Positions 40,399-48,764 of a stretch of DNA of 64,000 nucleotides are shown piece after piece. Position numbers and translations under genes: made by a program. Source of the stretch: Saprospiraceae bacterium (GTDB lineage Bacteria > Bacteroidota > Bacteroidia > Chitinophagales > Saprospiraceae). Under the pieces are notes generated by a model. The model did no database searches. It was not told the DNA's origin and saw nothing but the letters and a program-made list of their open reading frames with translations. The stretch covers positions 248,001-312,000 of the forward strand of contig JADJNW010000004.1 in assembly GCA_016714085.1 (NCBI GenBank), in the 5' to 3' direction. Position 1 is the first letter of the stretch; every line of letters begins with the position of its first letter.

Positions 40399-40998
40399 AT
40401 GAACTATCATGCTGTTAAGGCTTTTATCCTGGACAAGCTCGAGCGAGAGCTTTCCGATCGGCTCACCTATCATGGTTTGCACCATACTATTGATGTGCTT
40501 TATACTACAGAAGAGCTTTGCTATTCTGAGCGCATTCCACCTTACGAAGCCATGCTACTCAAGACTGCTGCGCTTTTTCACGATTCAGGTTTTACGATTA
40601 GCAATAAAGAACACGAAACATTAGGTTGTCAATTGGCAGCGCAATATTTACCTGCTTATGATTATACCCTTGCAGAAGTTCATAAAATATGCGGTATGAT
40701 CATGGCGACCAAAATTCCGCAAACGCCACGCAATTTCTTAGAACAAATCCTTTGCGATGCGGATTTGGACTACCTGGGCAGGGATGATTTTTACACGATT
40801 GGCGCTACTTTATACGAAGAATTAAAAGCTTATAATATTTTGGAAACCGAAGAAGCCTGGAATCGCCTGCAAGTGAATTTTCTTGAAAAACATACTTTTT
40901 TTACACGCACCAACCTGCGCCGTCGCACCCCACGAAAGCAGCGTTATCTGGAAGAACTCAAAAAAATTGTGGCGGATTATAAAAAATCTGAAAGATAG
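40399..40998 (+). CDS. HD-domain phosphohydrolase
   Basis: About 199 residues from the ATG at 40399. The metal-binding HD signature is complete: H28/H29 in YHGLHHTIDVL, H61-D62 in ALFHDSGF, and D120/D122 in LCDADLDYLG. HD enzymes hydrolyse phosphate esters of nucleotides or (p)ppGpp; the small size and sequence fit a stand-alone predicted metal-dependent phosphohydrolase, but the substrate cannot be told. The GTG 10 codons upstream is open but the residues there are not conserved-looking. Confidence 0.88.
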   Translation: MNYHAVKAFILDKLERELSDRLTYHGLHHTIDVLYTTEELCYSERIPPYEAMLLKTAALFHDSGFTISNKEHETLGCQLAAQYLPAYDYTLAEVHKICGMIMATKIPQTPRNFLEQILCDADLDYLGRDDFYTIGATLYEELKAYNILETEEAWNRLQVNFLEKHTFFTRTNLRRRTPRKQRYLEELKKIVADYKKSER

Positions 40999-41065
40999 CA
41001 GGCAGCAAATAAAAAGCTTCGTTCGTTCTTAGGGTAGTTTGATGATATAGGCGTTAACACATCAG

Positions 41066-41138
41066 GCAGCCCTACTTTGCACTCACTAGTCTAATCGTAC
41101 CAATAAATATTTCTTTCAAGAAGGGCTGCTTGTTTTTA
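41066..41138 (+). terminator. Large hairpin with U-tract downstream of the HD gene
   Basis: Arms GCAGCCCT (41066-41073) and AGGGCTGC (41122-41129) are perfect, with a 48-base loop, and TTGTTTTT follows. It may end the HD transcript, or be the 3' end of a separate small RNA. Confidence 0.5.
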
Positions 41139-41177
41139 ACTGAAATGACCGCACGCTCGTCGAAAATATCCTCACTA

Positions 41178-41212
41178 TTTGCTGTTAATCAACAAAATAA
41201 ATACTACCTTTG
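41178..41212 (+). promoter_or_regulatory. Candidate promoter in the non-coding region
   Basis: TTTG at 41178 and TACCTTTG at 41205, spacer 23 (the usual is 19-21). It would start a transcript with an immediate 7-bp hairpin, CTTGATG/CATCAAG, at 41223-41248. No gene follows for over 1 kb on this strand. Confidence 0.35.
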
Positions 41213-41383
41213 CGATACGCTTCTTGATGCGGTGTATATCCCATCAAGTATTTACTCGTGAAAAATAAGACAAAAATCTTTACATCCTTGAAGGAAGTAG
41301 GCTTCTGGTTATAAGTGACCGAAGGTAAAATTGACTACAATCCTAAAATACTTAAGTTCCAAACAACACAATCAAACACAAAT

Positions 41384-41525
41384 AAAAAAACATCAAGCAC
41401 AGCTGCCCGGGAAGGCTATGCGCTTGATGTCTGGATTGTTTTGCCAAATAATTTACGTAGAGAAAAAAGAGGAAGAACGATTGTTCTAAATAACGCTCTT
41501 GTATAATCACAAACACAATACAAAT
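41384..41525 (-). ncRNA. Putative small RNA, copy 1 of a duplicated element
   Basis: On the minus strand: a 21-base block at 41525-41505 shared exactly with copy 2, a shared TATTTGGCAAAA segment (41450-41439), then a hairpin with 8-bp arms CATCAAGC/GCTTGATG around a conserved CCGGGC, then T7 (41390-41384). This is the form of a short RNA ending in an intrinsic terminator. Copy 2 lies about 320 bases away with different stem bases that still pair. A 63-codon frame on the plus strand is not kept in copy 2, so coding is unlikely. Confidence 0.5.
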
Positions 41526-41705
41526 ATACAGGTGCTTTTTCTAAAAAGCAATACAAAAGCGCATTATTTTAACATAAAAGATTCTTTTTCTTTTTCCGAA
41601 AAGAAAAACATAAAAAACTGAAAATCAGTTCTTTGAATAAATGGAATGCACAGAATTATTGACTACTTTAATGAAGCGGTCAATATTCACAACATAGCAC
41701 TTGGC

Positions 41706-41843
41706 AAAAAGCATCAGACCCATTGCCCGGTAAATAGAATGCTGCCTGATGCTTTGGCTGTTTTGCCAAATATTTTTTAGTAATAAGGAGGAAAAACCTT
41801 GTCCACTTGTACAAAGCGTTCTAATCACAAACACAATACAAAT
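41706..41843 (-). ncRNA. Putative small RNA, copy 2 of a duplicated element
   Basis: Same order as copy 1 on the minus strand: the shared block at 41843-41823, TATTTGGCAAAA at 41772-41761, a hairpin with arms GCATCAG/CTGATGC (41711-41717, 41746-41752) around CCGGGC, then T5 (41710-41706). Stem bases differ from copy 1 but remain complementary, which argues for selection on RNA structure. Confidence 0.5.
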
Positions 41844-42050
41844 TTATATCACATAAACAATAATACCGAAACTGATAATTGCCAGATTTAACACAATAAA
41901 AATACTTGATTTTTCAAGTGAATGAAATTTAAACTATTGTTAATCAGTGATATATACCTATAAATATCTGCTGAATCTTGCTATTTTCTCGAATAGATTT
42001 TCCATGATCTATCTATTCTCATAGCTAATAATTCAATTTCTAAAGCAATA

Positions 42051-42215
42051 CTAAATTCCAAGATCATCATTGACGACCATTTCAAGGTCATCATTGACAC
42101 AGAATAATCAGTTGGAGTATAGGTAGTAGAACTGAGTCTTTGAGCTAGCGTTGTTAAGTGTAATTGGTGTAAAAGTTGCAAATGCTGCAAGGAATAATGC
42201 GATGATAGTACCCAT
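42051..42215 (-). CDS. Possible small exported peptide with an in-frame TGA
   Basis: From the ATG at 42215 a 35-residue peptide reads MGTIIALFLAAFATFTPITL.. then TGA at 42108; the same frame runs on for 18 codons (..CVNDDLEMVVNDDLGI) to a TAG at 42051. The N-terminus looks like a signal peptide. The second half contains an imperfect direct repeat (VNDDLEM/VNDDLGI). The gene may be only the first 35 codons, or a decayed or misread longer one. Weak support. Confidence 0.3.
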
Positions 42216-42407
42216 TTTGTTATAGTTTTAAACTTTTTAAATTTTAGTTTAAAACTATATATATTGGAGAATAAGAGCTTAAACTATTTTCACATATTAA
42301 TACAAATCAGATTTTTTTAAAATTGGACATAAATAAGTTTAAATATTTGTATTACAATACTTTAATTTGAGAGAAGTTTTTTAATTTTGACCGAAAATTT
42401 GCTCGAT

Positions 42408-43931
42408 ATGGAGGAATTAAAAGCACTTATTGGGTTCATCTCTAAGAATAAAGTCAAACAAATTGACGTAATAGGAAACCCTAAAAATCGACGAAGTCAA
42501 TCCCAGAAACTTTATGAAAAGATAGCCGACAAAGAAATAGAAGATGATAATCAAATAATAGAGCATTTTTTCCGAGAAAGTGACAATGCCCAATTTTATA
42601 GCAGTAGACTCAAAAAAAAGTTGAAAAATAGACTAATAAATACGCTCTTTTTTATCGATATCAATCAGCCAAATCTTAGTGAATATAATAAAGCGTATTA
42701 CACTGCCTATAAGCAATCAGCTGCCGTTAAGATACTACTCGCCAATTTTGCGAGGAAAGCGGCTATCCCTTTAGCAGAAAAATTATTGAAGAATGCTATA
42801 CAATTTGATATCACAGATGTCGTATTTTCGACTGCACAAGTACTTAGCAGGCATTATGCAACTATTGATGGGGATTTGAAAAAATTTGAAGAGTACGATT
42901 TAATGTCAAAAAAGTACTTAGATATTTTACAAGCGGAAAATATTGCAAGCAGTTATTATAATCATCTTAGAGTGCATTTTACGAAAGCACAAGGCTATCG
43001 GCCTGGAGCTGTAGAGGATGCAAAGCGTTATTCAGATGAACTTAGAGTAATCACCCAAAATCCTGAAATTACTTCCTATACCTTAAATTACCTAGCCTAT
43101 TTGGTGCATTCCATTCGGTACGAAATTGCCAACGAATACTCAAAATTATTAGGAATATGTCAAGAGGCTTTGTCTTATTTTGAAACAAAGAAAGAGATCG
43201 TTCCTGAGAATGTTTCTTTTTCATTTATGCTTAGAAAATTTATCTGTTATACACAATTAAAGATGTATAAAGAGGCATGGCAAACAATACCTGAATTCCT
43301 AAAACTGACTGACCAAGGATCGAGTAATTGGTTTTTGGCTTTAGAATATTCTATGATACTTTCTTTACATACAGTTAGATTTCAAGATGCCTATGATTGC
43401 TATATTGATGCAAGAAATAACTCAGAATATGACAAACTCCCAAAAAACTTATCAGAAAGATGGAAAATCTATGAGGCTTACATTTACTACTTTATTTCTA
43501 TAAAGAAAATCCCTGATGAAAGAAACCCACTGAAAAAATTTCGCATCAGCAAATTTGTCAACGATGTGCCGATGTATTCCAAAGACAAACAAGGAATAAA
43601 TATTTCTATCCTTATCCTTCAGGTCCTTTTTCTTTTGCATGAGCAGCGATATAATGAAATTATAGACAAAACCGAATCGCTCAAAACCTATACACACCGC
43701 TACTTACGGCGGGATGATACCTTCCGCAGTCATTGTTTTATTCGGATGTTGCTCACTTTGCCCGATGGCAGTTTCCACAAAAAAGCGGTATTGCGAAAAG
43801 CAGAGCCTTTCTGGAAAAAGCTTCAATCCAAACCCATTCAGGTGGCGAATCAAATAGCAGAGGTGGAGCCGGTGCCTTATGAGATGCTCTGGTCTTTTGT
43901 GCTGGAGTCATTGGATGAGCAATGGCATTGA
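42408..43931 (+). CDS. Alpha-helical TPR-like protein of unknown function (copy B)
   Basis: 507 residues from the ATG at 42408. A TAATTTTG promoter element at 42382-42389 overlaps the upstream TTG frame start, which favours the ATG. A charged N-terminal segment (about 1-75) is followed by a K/L-rich helix (SSRLKKKLKNRLINTLFFID) and then TPR-like helix pairs to the end. No signal peptide or enzyme motif. Same plan as the protein at 7661-9025, so a lineage-specific paralogous family is likely. It sits downstream of the small-RNA-like duplication; whether they are linked is unknown. Confidence 0.8.
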   Translation: MEELKALIGFISKNKVKQIDVIGNPKNRRSQSQKLYEKIADKEIEDDNQIIEHFFRESDNAQFYSSRLKKKLKNRLINTLFFIDINQPNLSEYNKAYYTAYKQSAAVKILLANFARKAAIPLAEKLLKNAIQFDITDVVFSTAQVLSRHYATIDGDLKKFEEYDLMSKKYLDILQAENIASSYYNHLRVHFTKAQGYRPGAVEDAKRYSDELRVITQNPEITSYTLNYLAYLVHSIRYEIANEYSKLLGICQEALSYFETKKEIVPENVSFSFMLRKFICYTQLKMYKEAWQTIPEFLKLTDQGSSNWFLALEYSMILSLHTVRFQDAYDCYIDARNNSEYDKLPKNLSERWKIYEAYIYYFISIKKIPDERNPLKKFRISKFVNDVPMYSKDKQGINISILILQVLFLLHEQRYNEIIDKTESLKTYTHRYLRRDDTFRSHCFIRMLLTLPDGSFHKKAVLRKAEPFWKKLQSKPIQVANQIAEVEPVPYEMLWSFVLESLDEQWH

Positions 43932-43938
43932 GGGAAAT

Positions 43939-44391
43939 CTACTCCTTATTCTTGGAATCCATTACAATCGTCACCGGACCATCATTGAGTAATCTTACTT
44001 TCATATCGGCGCCGAATTCACCGGTTTGTACGGGTATGCCAGAAGTTATTTGTAATATTTTTACAAAGCGTTCGTACATAGGAATGGCGTAGTCGGGCTT
44101 GGAGGCACGGATGTACGAGGGGCGGTTGCCTTTTTTGGTGCTGGCGTGCAATGTAAATTGACTCACCACGAGCAATTCGCCGCCGATTTCCATCACGGAT
44201 TTATTCATCACGCCTGCTTCGTCATTAAAAATGCGCAACTGACTGATTTTCTTGCATAACCAATCTATATCTTCTTCATTATCAGCATCTTCTATGCCGA
44301 GCAATATTAATAATCCTTCTCCAATTTGAGATTTGATATGATGATTAATCGTAACGGAAGCTTCACTGACGCGCTGGATGACGGCTCGCAT
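43939..44391 (-). CDS. dtd: D-aminoacyl-tRNA deacylase
   Basis: 150 residues, the usual length. MRAVIQRVSEASVTI at the N-terminus, the catalytic signature LVVSQFTLHASTKKGNRPSY, and the C-terminal NDGPVTIVMDS with the Gly-Pro motif that reads chirality. It removes D-amino acids (and glycine) mischarged on tRNA in the cytosol. It converges on the TPR-like gene with a seven-base gap. Confidence 0.97.
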   Translation of the reverse strand: MRAVIQRVSEASVTINHHIKSQIGEGLLILLGIEDADNEEDIDWLCKKISQLRIFNDEAGVMNKSVMEIGGELLVVSQFTLHASTKKGNRPSYIRASKPDYAIPMYERFVKILQITSGIPVQTGEFGADMKVRLLNDGPVTIVMDSKNKE

Positions 44392-44505
44392 TTTTTTGCT
44401 GCAAAAAACGATAGATTTTGCGCATTTGACAAATCTATTTATAAAAATTTACAAGTAAATTATATTACAAAATAATCTAATGTCTATCGTCAAAAGCCTA
44501 TTTTC

Positions 44506-45183
44506 TCAGAATAATTTCGGCGTCTCCGGCACGGGCTCGTGCAGTTCCGATGAGTTGTTGATGACCGAATTCACTTTTTCGGATACGCGATAAATATTGA
44601 GAATATCGTCTTTAGGCGTGTTCATTAAAGTGAGCACTTCGTCCACATCAATGTCTTCCAGCCAGCGCTGTTGCTGCGTTTTGTCAGTAAAAATGATCGG
44701 CATTCGGTCATGAAAAGGCGACATTTCTTTATTAGGCGGAGCGGTAATGATTGAAAAGCTTTTGATCGCGTAATCGCCCTTGTACCACACATCCCAAATG
44801 CCCGCCATTACTAAGAGTTCGCCGTTTTTGAGCAGGATGCGGTAAGGAATTTTCTGGCTGCCATCCTTGCGCCATTCGTAGAAGCTATCCGCGATCACCC
44901 AGCAGCGCCGCTTGCGAATCGGTAATCGGAATGAAGGTTTGGTGGCAATGCCTTCCATGCGAGCATTGATGAGCTTTCCAGTGTTTTTGCCGTCGTTCGA
45001 CCAGTGCGGAATCAAACCCCAGGTAATGTATTGCAAGCGATTGGGGCTGTCGTTGGTCACCACATACGAATGCTGCGTCGGCGCTACATTAAAATTAATG
45101 CGCAGATTACTGCCTGTTTCGATCTCACCGAACTGCTGCTGCAATTTCTCTTTCGAGGTGGAAAATGAAAAACGTCCGCACAT
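44506..45183 (-). CDS. SOS response-associated peptidase, YedK/HMCES family
   Basis: Starts MCGRFSFS; Cys2 becomes N-terminal and forms the thiazolidine link to abasic sites in single-stranded DNA. Also present are NARMEGIATKPSF, RCWVIADSFYEWR and the catalytic His in FHDRMPIIF. 225 residues, normal for the family. Protects abasic sites in ssDNA during replication. Separate from dtd by a 114-base gap on the same strand. Confidence 0.96.
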   Translation of the reverse strand: MCGRFSFSTSKEKLQQQFGEIETGSNLRINFNVAPTQHSYVVTNDSPNRLQYITWGLIPHWSNDGKNTGKLINARMEGIATKPSFRLPIRKRRCWVIADSFYEWRKDGSQKIPYRILLKNGELLVMAGIWDVWYKGDYAIKSFSIITAPPNKEMSPFHDRMPIIFTDKTQQQRWLEDIDVDEVLTLMNTPKDDILNIYRVSEKVNSVINNSSELHEPVPETPKLF

Positions 45184-45341
45184 GAGTCGCTTTTAAATTC
45201 AAGGATTTAGCCAAATATGCGGCTTTATATGGAATTTTCCAAATTCCGTTTTTGAAGAGCGCTAGGACATTTTTATGTCAAATGCAGGTTTTTTAAAATA
45301 TTACATAATGTAGTAAATTTTTATTTGCCTACTTAAAAAAA

Positions 45342-45366
45342 GTGCCAGCATTTTTAGCGCTGGCAC
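45342..45366 (-). terminator. Rho-independent terminator of the alpha/beta hydrolase gene
   Basis: Perfect 8-bp stem GTGCCAGC/GCTGGCAC with a 9-base loop. On the minus strand it is followed by T7 and lies 28 bases after the stop codon. Confidence 0.9.
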
Positions 45367-45393
45367 TCAAATTTTTAAAGAATACATCATAAA

Positions 45394-46761
45394 CTATTCA
45401 GGAATAAAATCATATTGGCGCAAAAAGTCAATAATTTCAATACTTCCATCAGATGCAACACGAGGATACTTGAGGTATTGCAGGTTTGTATTGAGTGTTG
45501 GATGAGTCCCCAAATCACGCATCAATCCGCGATGTCCTAAGTCGTGTCCGGCATTTGGCATCACCGCAATTCTATAATTTTCTTTGCCGCTTTCGCGGAA
45601 AATTTCTTCAAAACGCTTGATTTGACTCTGGTAAGGCACGATATCATCCGCTTCACCCAGGATAGACAAAAATGGACCTTTGAATGCTTTCAGGTCGGCC
45701 GCCGGATCACAGTCAAATCGCTGCACCCAAAGGTTTTTAATGTCCGCCGCTGAGGCCGGAATATCTGAACTTTCCAGCACAATATCCCAATGCTCGGCCC
45801 TGGCTTTTTTTAGTAATTCTTGCATTTCAGCGAACACTTGATCCAGATTATTGGTAGCAAACATCAGTTCCGTGTAATGCTTAGCATCTTTGATCATTTG
45901 CGCTGTAAATCCCTGATTCGCGCCATAGGCTTGTATGCAATCCAATTGCTGATCTTTAACGCTGGTGGAGGGCCCAACCATTGTCACTAAAAATGCAATA
46001 TCAATTTTGGATTCGCGGGCTGCGCGTGGCACAATCCAGCCACCGGCGCTATTGCTAATCATACCGATGCGCTTGGCATCTATTTCTGGTTGCTCCGCTG
46101 CTTTTTTAATAACGGCCAACACATCACCGACAAGCATTTCGGCAGTGATTTTATTACAATCAAATCCCGTTACATTACTGCCTCGCTTGTCGAATGCAAT
46201 CGTTGCGATCCCATATTCCGCGAGCTTTCTGGCTTGTCCAGCAAACGAATTGCGCGCACCACAGCTGCGACCGTGTACCAAAATGGCGCAAGCCAAAGGG
46301 CGTTCGTAATGCGCAGGAAGATAAAGCGTTCCACCAAATTCAAAGCCATTATTGTTGAAGCTTAGCTCGCGTTCGGAAATGCTTGGTCGATTGGGCCGCA
46401 AACTTTTTTTCAAGTGAAAATTGAGCAGGGAAGGTTCCCGTCCAGCTGTACCGAGCAGCTCCATGTATGCCGAATCAAAAAGCATCTCCGCAGGCCCGTA
46501 AGGTGTTTCAAAGCGCCAGATATTGCTTTCAACTCGTATATTGGATGCTCTGGATGGAAAAAAAACTCGATCCGGCGTGCTTATTGAAATTCGCAAATCG
46601 CTTCCTTGTTGAGTGATTTCCGCTTCTACGATCTGAATGGCATTTCCATTTCGGATAACTGCCCCTGTCCAATAACCAATTGGATCGTAGTTAATGTATT
46701 GATTTTGAGCGTAAAATATTTGAGTAATAAAGATAAATAGAATCAGGGTGATTAGTCGCAT
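45394..46761 (-). CDS. Exported alpha/beta hydrolase
   Basis: Signal peptide about residues 1-18 (MRLITLILFIFITQIFYAQ). An N-terminal beta-rich domain of about 130 residues precedes an alpha/beta hydrolase domain with oxyanion HGRSCGARNSF, nucleophile Ser in GMISNSAGGW, Asp in LGEADDIVP and His in PNAGHDLG. Such two-part proteins are common periplasmic esterases or peptidases in Bacteroidota. The substrate is unknown. Single-gene unit with its own terminator. Confidence 0.9.
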   Translation of the reverse strand: MRLITLILFIFITQIFYAQNQYINYDPIGYWTGAVIRNGNAIQIVEAEITQQGSDLRISISTPDRVFFPSRASNIRVESNIWRFETPYGPAEMLFDSAYMELLGTAGREPSLLNFHLKKSLRPNRPSISERELSFNNNGFEFGGTLYLPAHYERPLACAILVHGRSCGARNSFAGQARKLAEYGIATIAFDKRGSNVTGFDCNKITAEMLVGDVLAVIKKAAEQPEIDAKRIGMISNSAGGWIVPRAARESKIDIAFLVTMVGPSTSVKDQQLDCIQAYGANQGFTAQMIKDAKHYTELMFATNNLDQVFAEMQELLKKARAEHWDIVLESSDIPASAADIKNLWVQRFDCDPAADLKAFKGPFLSILGEADDIVPYQSQIKRFEEIFRESGKENYRIAVMPNAGHDLGHRGLMRDLGTHPTLNTNLQYLKYPRVASDGSIEIIDFLRQYDFIPE

Positions 46762-46931
46762 AATATTTTAATTTAATTTATTGAAATAGTCATACTGCGC
46801 ATAAAGCGCGACTTGAAATAATAACTTCAAATTTGCGAGAAATAAAACGCCATGATTTGTCTCTATTTGCTAATTTTTCAAGGACGATTTGCTCTGCAAA
46901 TTATTCAGGAATAAATAGTAGTAAAGGAAAT

Positions 46932-47402
46932 TTAATTTTCATAAAGATTTTCATGCACTAACCAAAATATCGTATAAAAATGATGCGTTTCATGTAATAA
47001 AAAGAATTCCGTCCATTCTATGATATTCATGCGCCCGAATTTAGGATGCATGCCTGTTCGATTCAACTGCTGCTCGTTGAGATTGAATGTCTTTTCTACA
47101 GTCATATTCCTCATTTCCTTTGTTTTACGTATAATATCTTCTATTGATAATTGTACCCAGTTTTCAAAAAGATCATCTTCATCGGCATTATATCTTCCAA
47201 AATTTGGCTGCTCTTCGTTTATAATATTTTCAAGTCTATTTATAAAAATCTCTTGATAGCGCGCTAAATGAGCAATATTTTCATGGATCGACCATTTATC
47301 AGGCTTATGGCGTGTTTGTATAAAATTTTCTGATAAACCTTTAACTAAATTATCAAGTTGATCGTATTGATGTAAAAGCCTGAATTTTAATGATTCATTC
47401 AT
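46932..47402 (-). CDS. DinB-family protein
   Basis: 156 residues, four-helix bundle. The putative metal site histidines are in KWSIHENIAHLARY and LLHETHHFYTIFWL, in the positions typical of the DinB/YfiT-like superfamily. The function of most members is unknown; some are metal-dependent thiol transferases. It starts six bases after the end of the DUF2961 gene on the same strand, so the two are probably co-transcribed. Confidence 0.88.
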   Translation of the reverse strand: MNESLKFRLLHQYDQLDNLVKGLSENFIQTRHKPDKWSIHENIAHLARYQEIFINRLENIINEEQPNFGRYNADEDDLFENWVQLSIEDIIRKTKEMRNMTVEKTFNLNEQQLNRTGMHPKFGRMNIIEWTEFFLLHETHHFYTIFWLVHENLYEN

Positions 47403-47408
47403 TTCTTA

Positions 47409-48594
47409 TTAATTTTTTATAAGGCGTTGCCCCATATTTACTATTTCGGGTAAATTATTTACTGGTTTATCTAAATAAAAATAAGCAGTGGCGCAATAAT
47501 CTTCTTCTCGATAAAAATTTACCCAGCCATCAGGAAAATCAGGGTCTGATAAGCTCGGTGCGCCGGGCTCTAGTAATTTGATTAATTTGCCGCCAATATC
47601 CACTGTAACAGCTTGTAACGGAATATCTTTTTTAACCATATTACGCACTTGATCGCGCATATAGCCACCCATCACTTGTATGGTTACTTTACAATCCTGT
47701 AAAATAAATTGGATCAGGAATATGAAAACGATATATCGACCATTGTCGAGTAGCCGTGTCAACCACAGGACATCCTTGATAATTATGAATAAAGGCACCC
47801 AAGCCCCAGCCCGCGCCAATGTAGTCTTCAGCGCCGGTACCATTGAGCGTAGGCAGGTTTTGATCACCATCCAAATAAACTTTTACTTCGCCCTCGCCCC
47901 ACCAGCTATCGCCATATAATGGATTTGTAATAATGCCAATATTCGCACCCAGAAAACGGCCCTTGCCATTTACTTTTGGTAATATCTCAAAGTCTTTGCC
48001 CACAGTCGTTTTGGCTGTTCGATTCCAATAGCAATGAAAATATAATGCAGCTTTAGGCAATGATTTTAATATTGTAAAATTTATATCATAAAAAAGATGA
48101 GTCAAATCTTTATTTGATTCATTTGTAATAATAATTCGCGCGCCTTTACGGAAAGGCATGGGAATAATGCAATTGAACGAACGCCCTTCGGGGCTTGAAA
48201 ACAGGGCATTTTCAAAAGCCAGGATTCGACCATGTGAAATGCTGAAAAAATCGCCCAAAGGTGCGGAGACTGCTGGCTTGCTGGCGCCATCCCAAAACAT
48301 TTCAATCTTCAAAGAACGCAGCATTTCCGGGCTTCGATCTTGCACCGTCAACCAAATGCGATTAATAACGCCGCTTCCTTCCACATCAAGTAAAGCAATA
48401 CTTGCGCCTGCTTTCAGACCTTCAAAAGCGTGGCCTTTGGCGGATTTGTTCTCCGCGCCGCCTGCGCCTTTTCGGGCCTTTGGATTTTCAAAACTCGACC
48501 AGCGGGTACTGCCATCCTTCGGCATTTGATATAATTGTTGGGCGTTTATTTTTATAATAGGCAGGAATAATATTAAGAATAGTAAATGTTTCAT
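47409..48594 (-). CDS. DUF2961 (GH172-type) exported protein, frameshifted
   Basis: Signal peptide MKHLLFLILFLPIIKINAQQ, then the DUF2961 jelly-roll: ALLDVEGSGVINRIWLT, SAPLGDFFS, YGDSWWGEGEVKVYLDGDQNLPTLNGTGAEDYIGAGWG, HIPDPIYF. The raw frame ends near 47690 and resumes in another phase as LQDCKVTIQVMGGY.. to 47409. Removing one base of the A4 run at 47701-47704 joins them into 394 residues, the usual length. DUF2961 proteins form the glycoside hydrolase GH172 family, which includes difructose-anhydride and arabinofuranoside enzymes. The substrate here is unknown. Divergent from mnmG. Confidence 0.85.
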
Positions 48595-48725
48595 ATGATT
48601 GGTAATTGAGCATTTCTGATTTGGATAATGCGAAATATAAGATTTTTAAATATCAAATCAAGGTTGCTAAGAACGATTTTCTCCTTTGTGTTGTTGACAA
48701 TCAAGCAAATGAGTCGCCTTTTTTG

Positions 48726-48733
48726 TAATTTTG
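48726..48733 (+). promoter_or_regulatory. -7 element TAATTTTG before mnmG
   Basis: Exact TAnnTTTG match, 32 bases before the mnmG start. The nearest TTG is at 29 bases, too far for a -33 box. Confidence 0.5.
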
Positions 48734-48764
48734 CAATCCAATTGGAAAAAGCTGAATAAAATAT

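Noticed and set aside
40340..40400. Riboswitch before the HD gene
   Set aside because: A short GC-rich stem is possible but matches no class I can recognise.
41315..41506. 63-codon frame as a gene
   Set aside because: The duplicated copy 320 bp away does not keep the frame, whereas the RNA stems are kept.
41625..41834. 69-codon minus-strand frame as a gene
   Set aside because: Overlaps the terminator-like hairpin of the duplicated element, and copy 1 has no counterpart frame.
42108..42110. Selenocysteine at the in-frame TGA
   Set aside because: No SECIS-like hairpin follows and no selenoprotein family is recognised.
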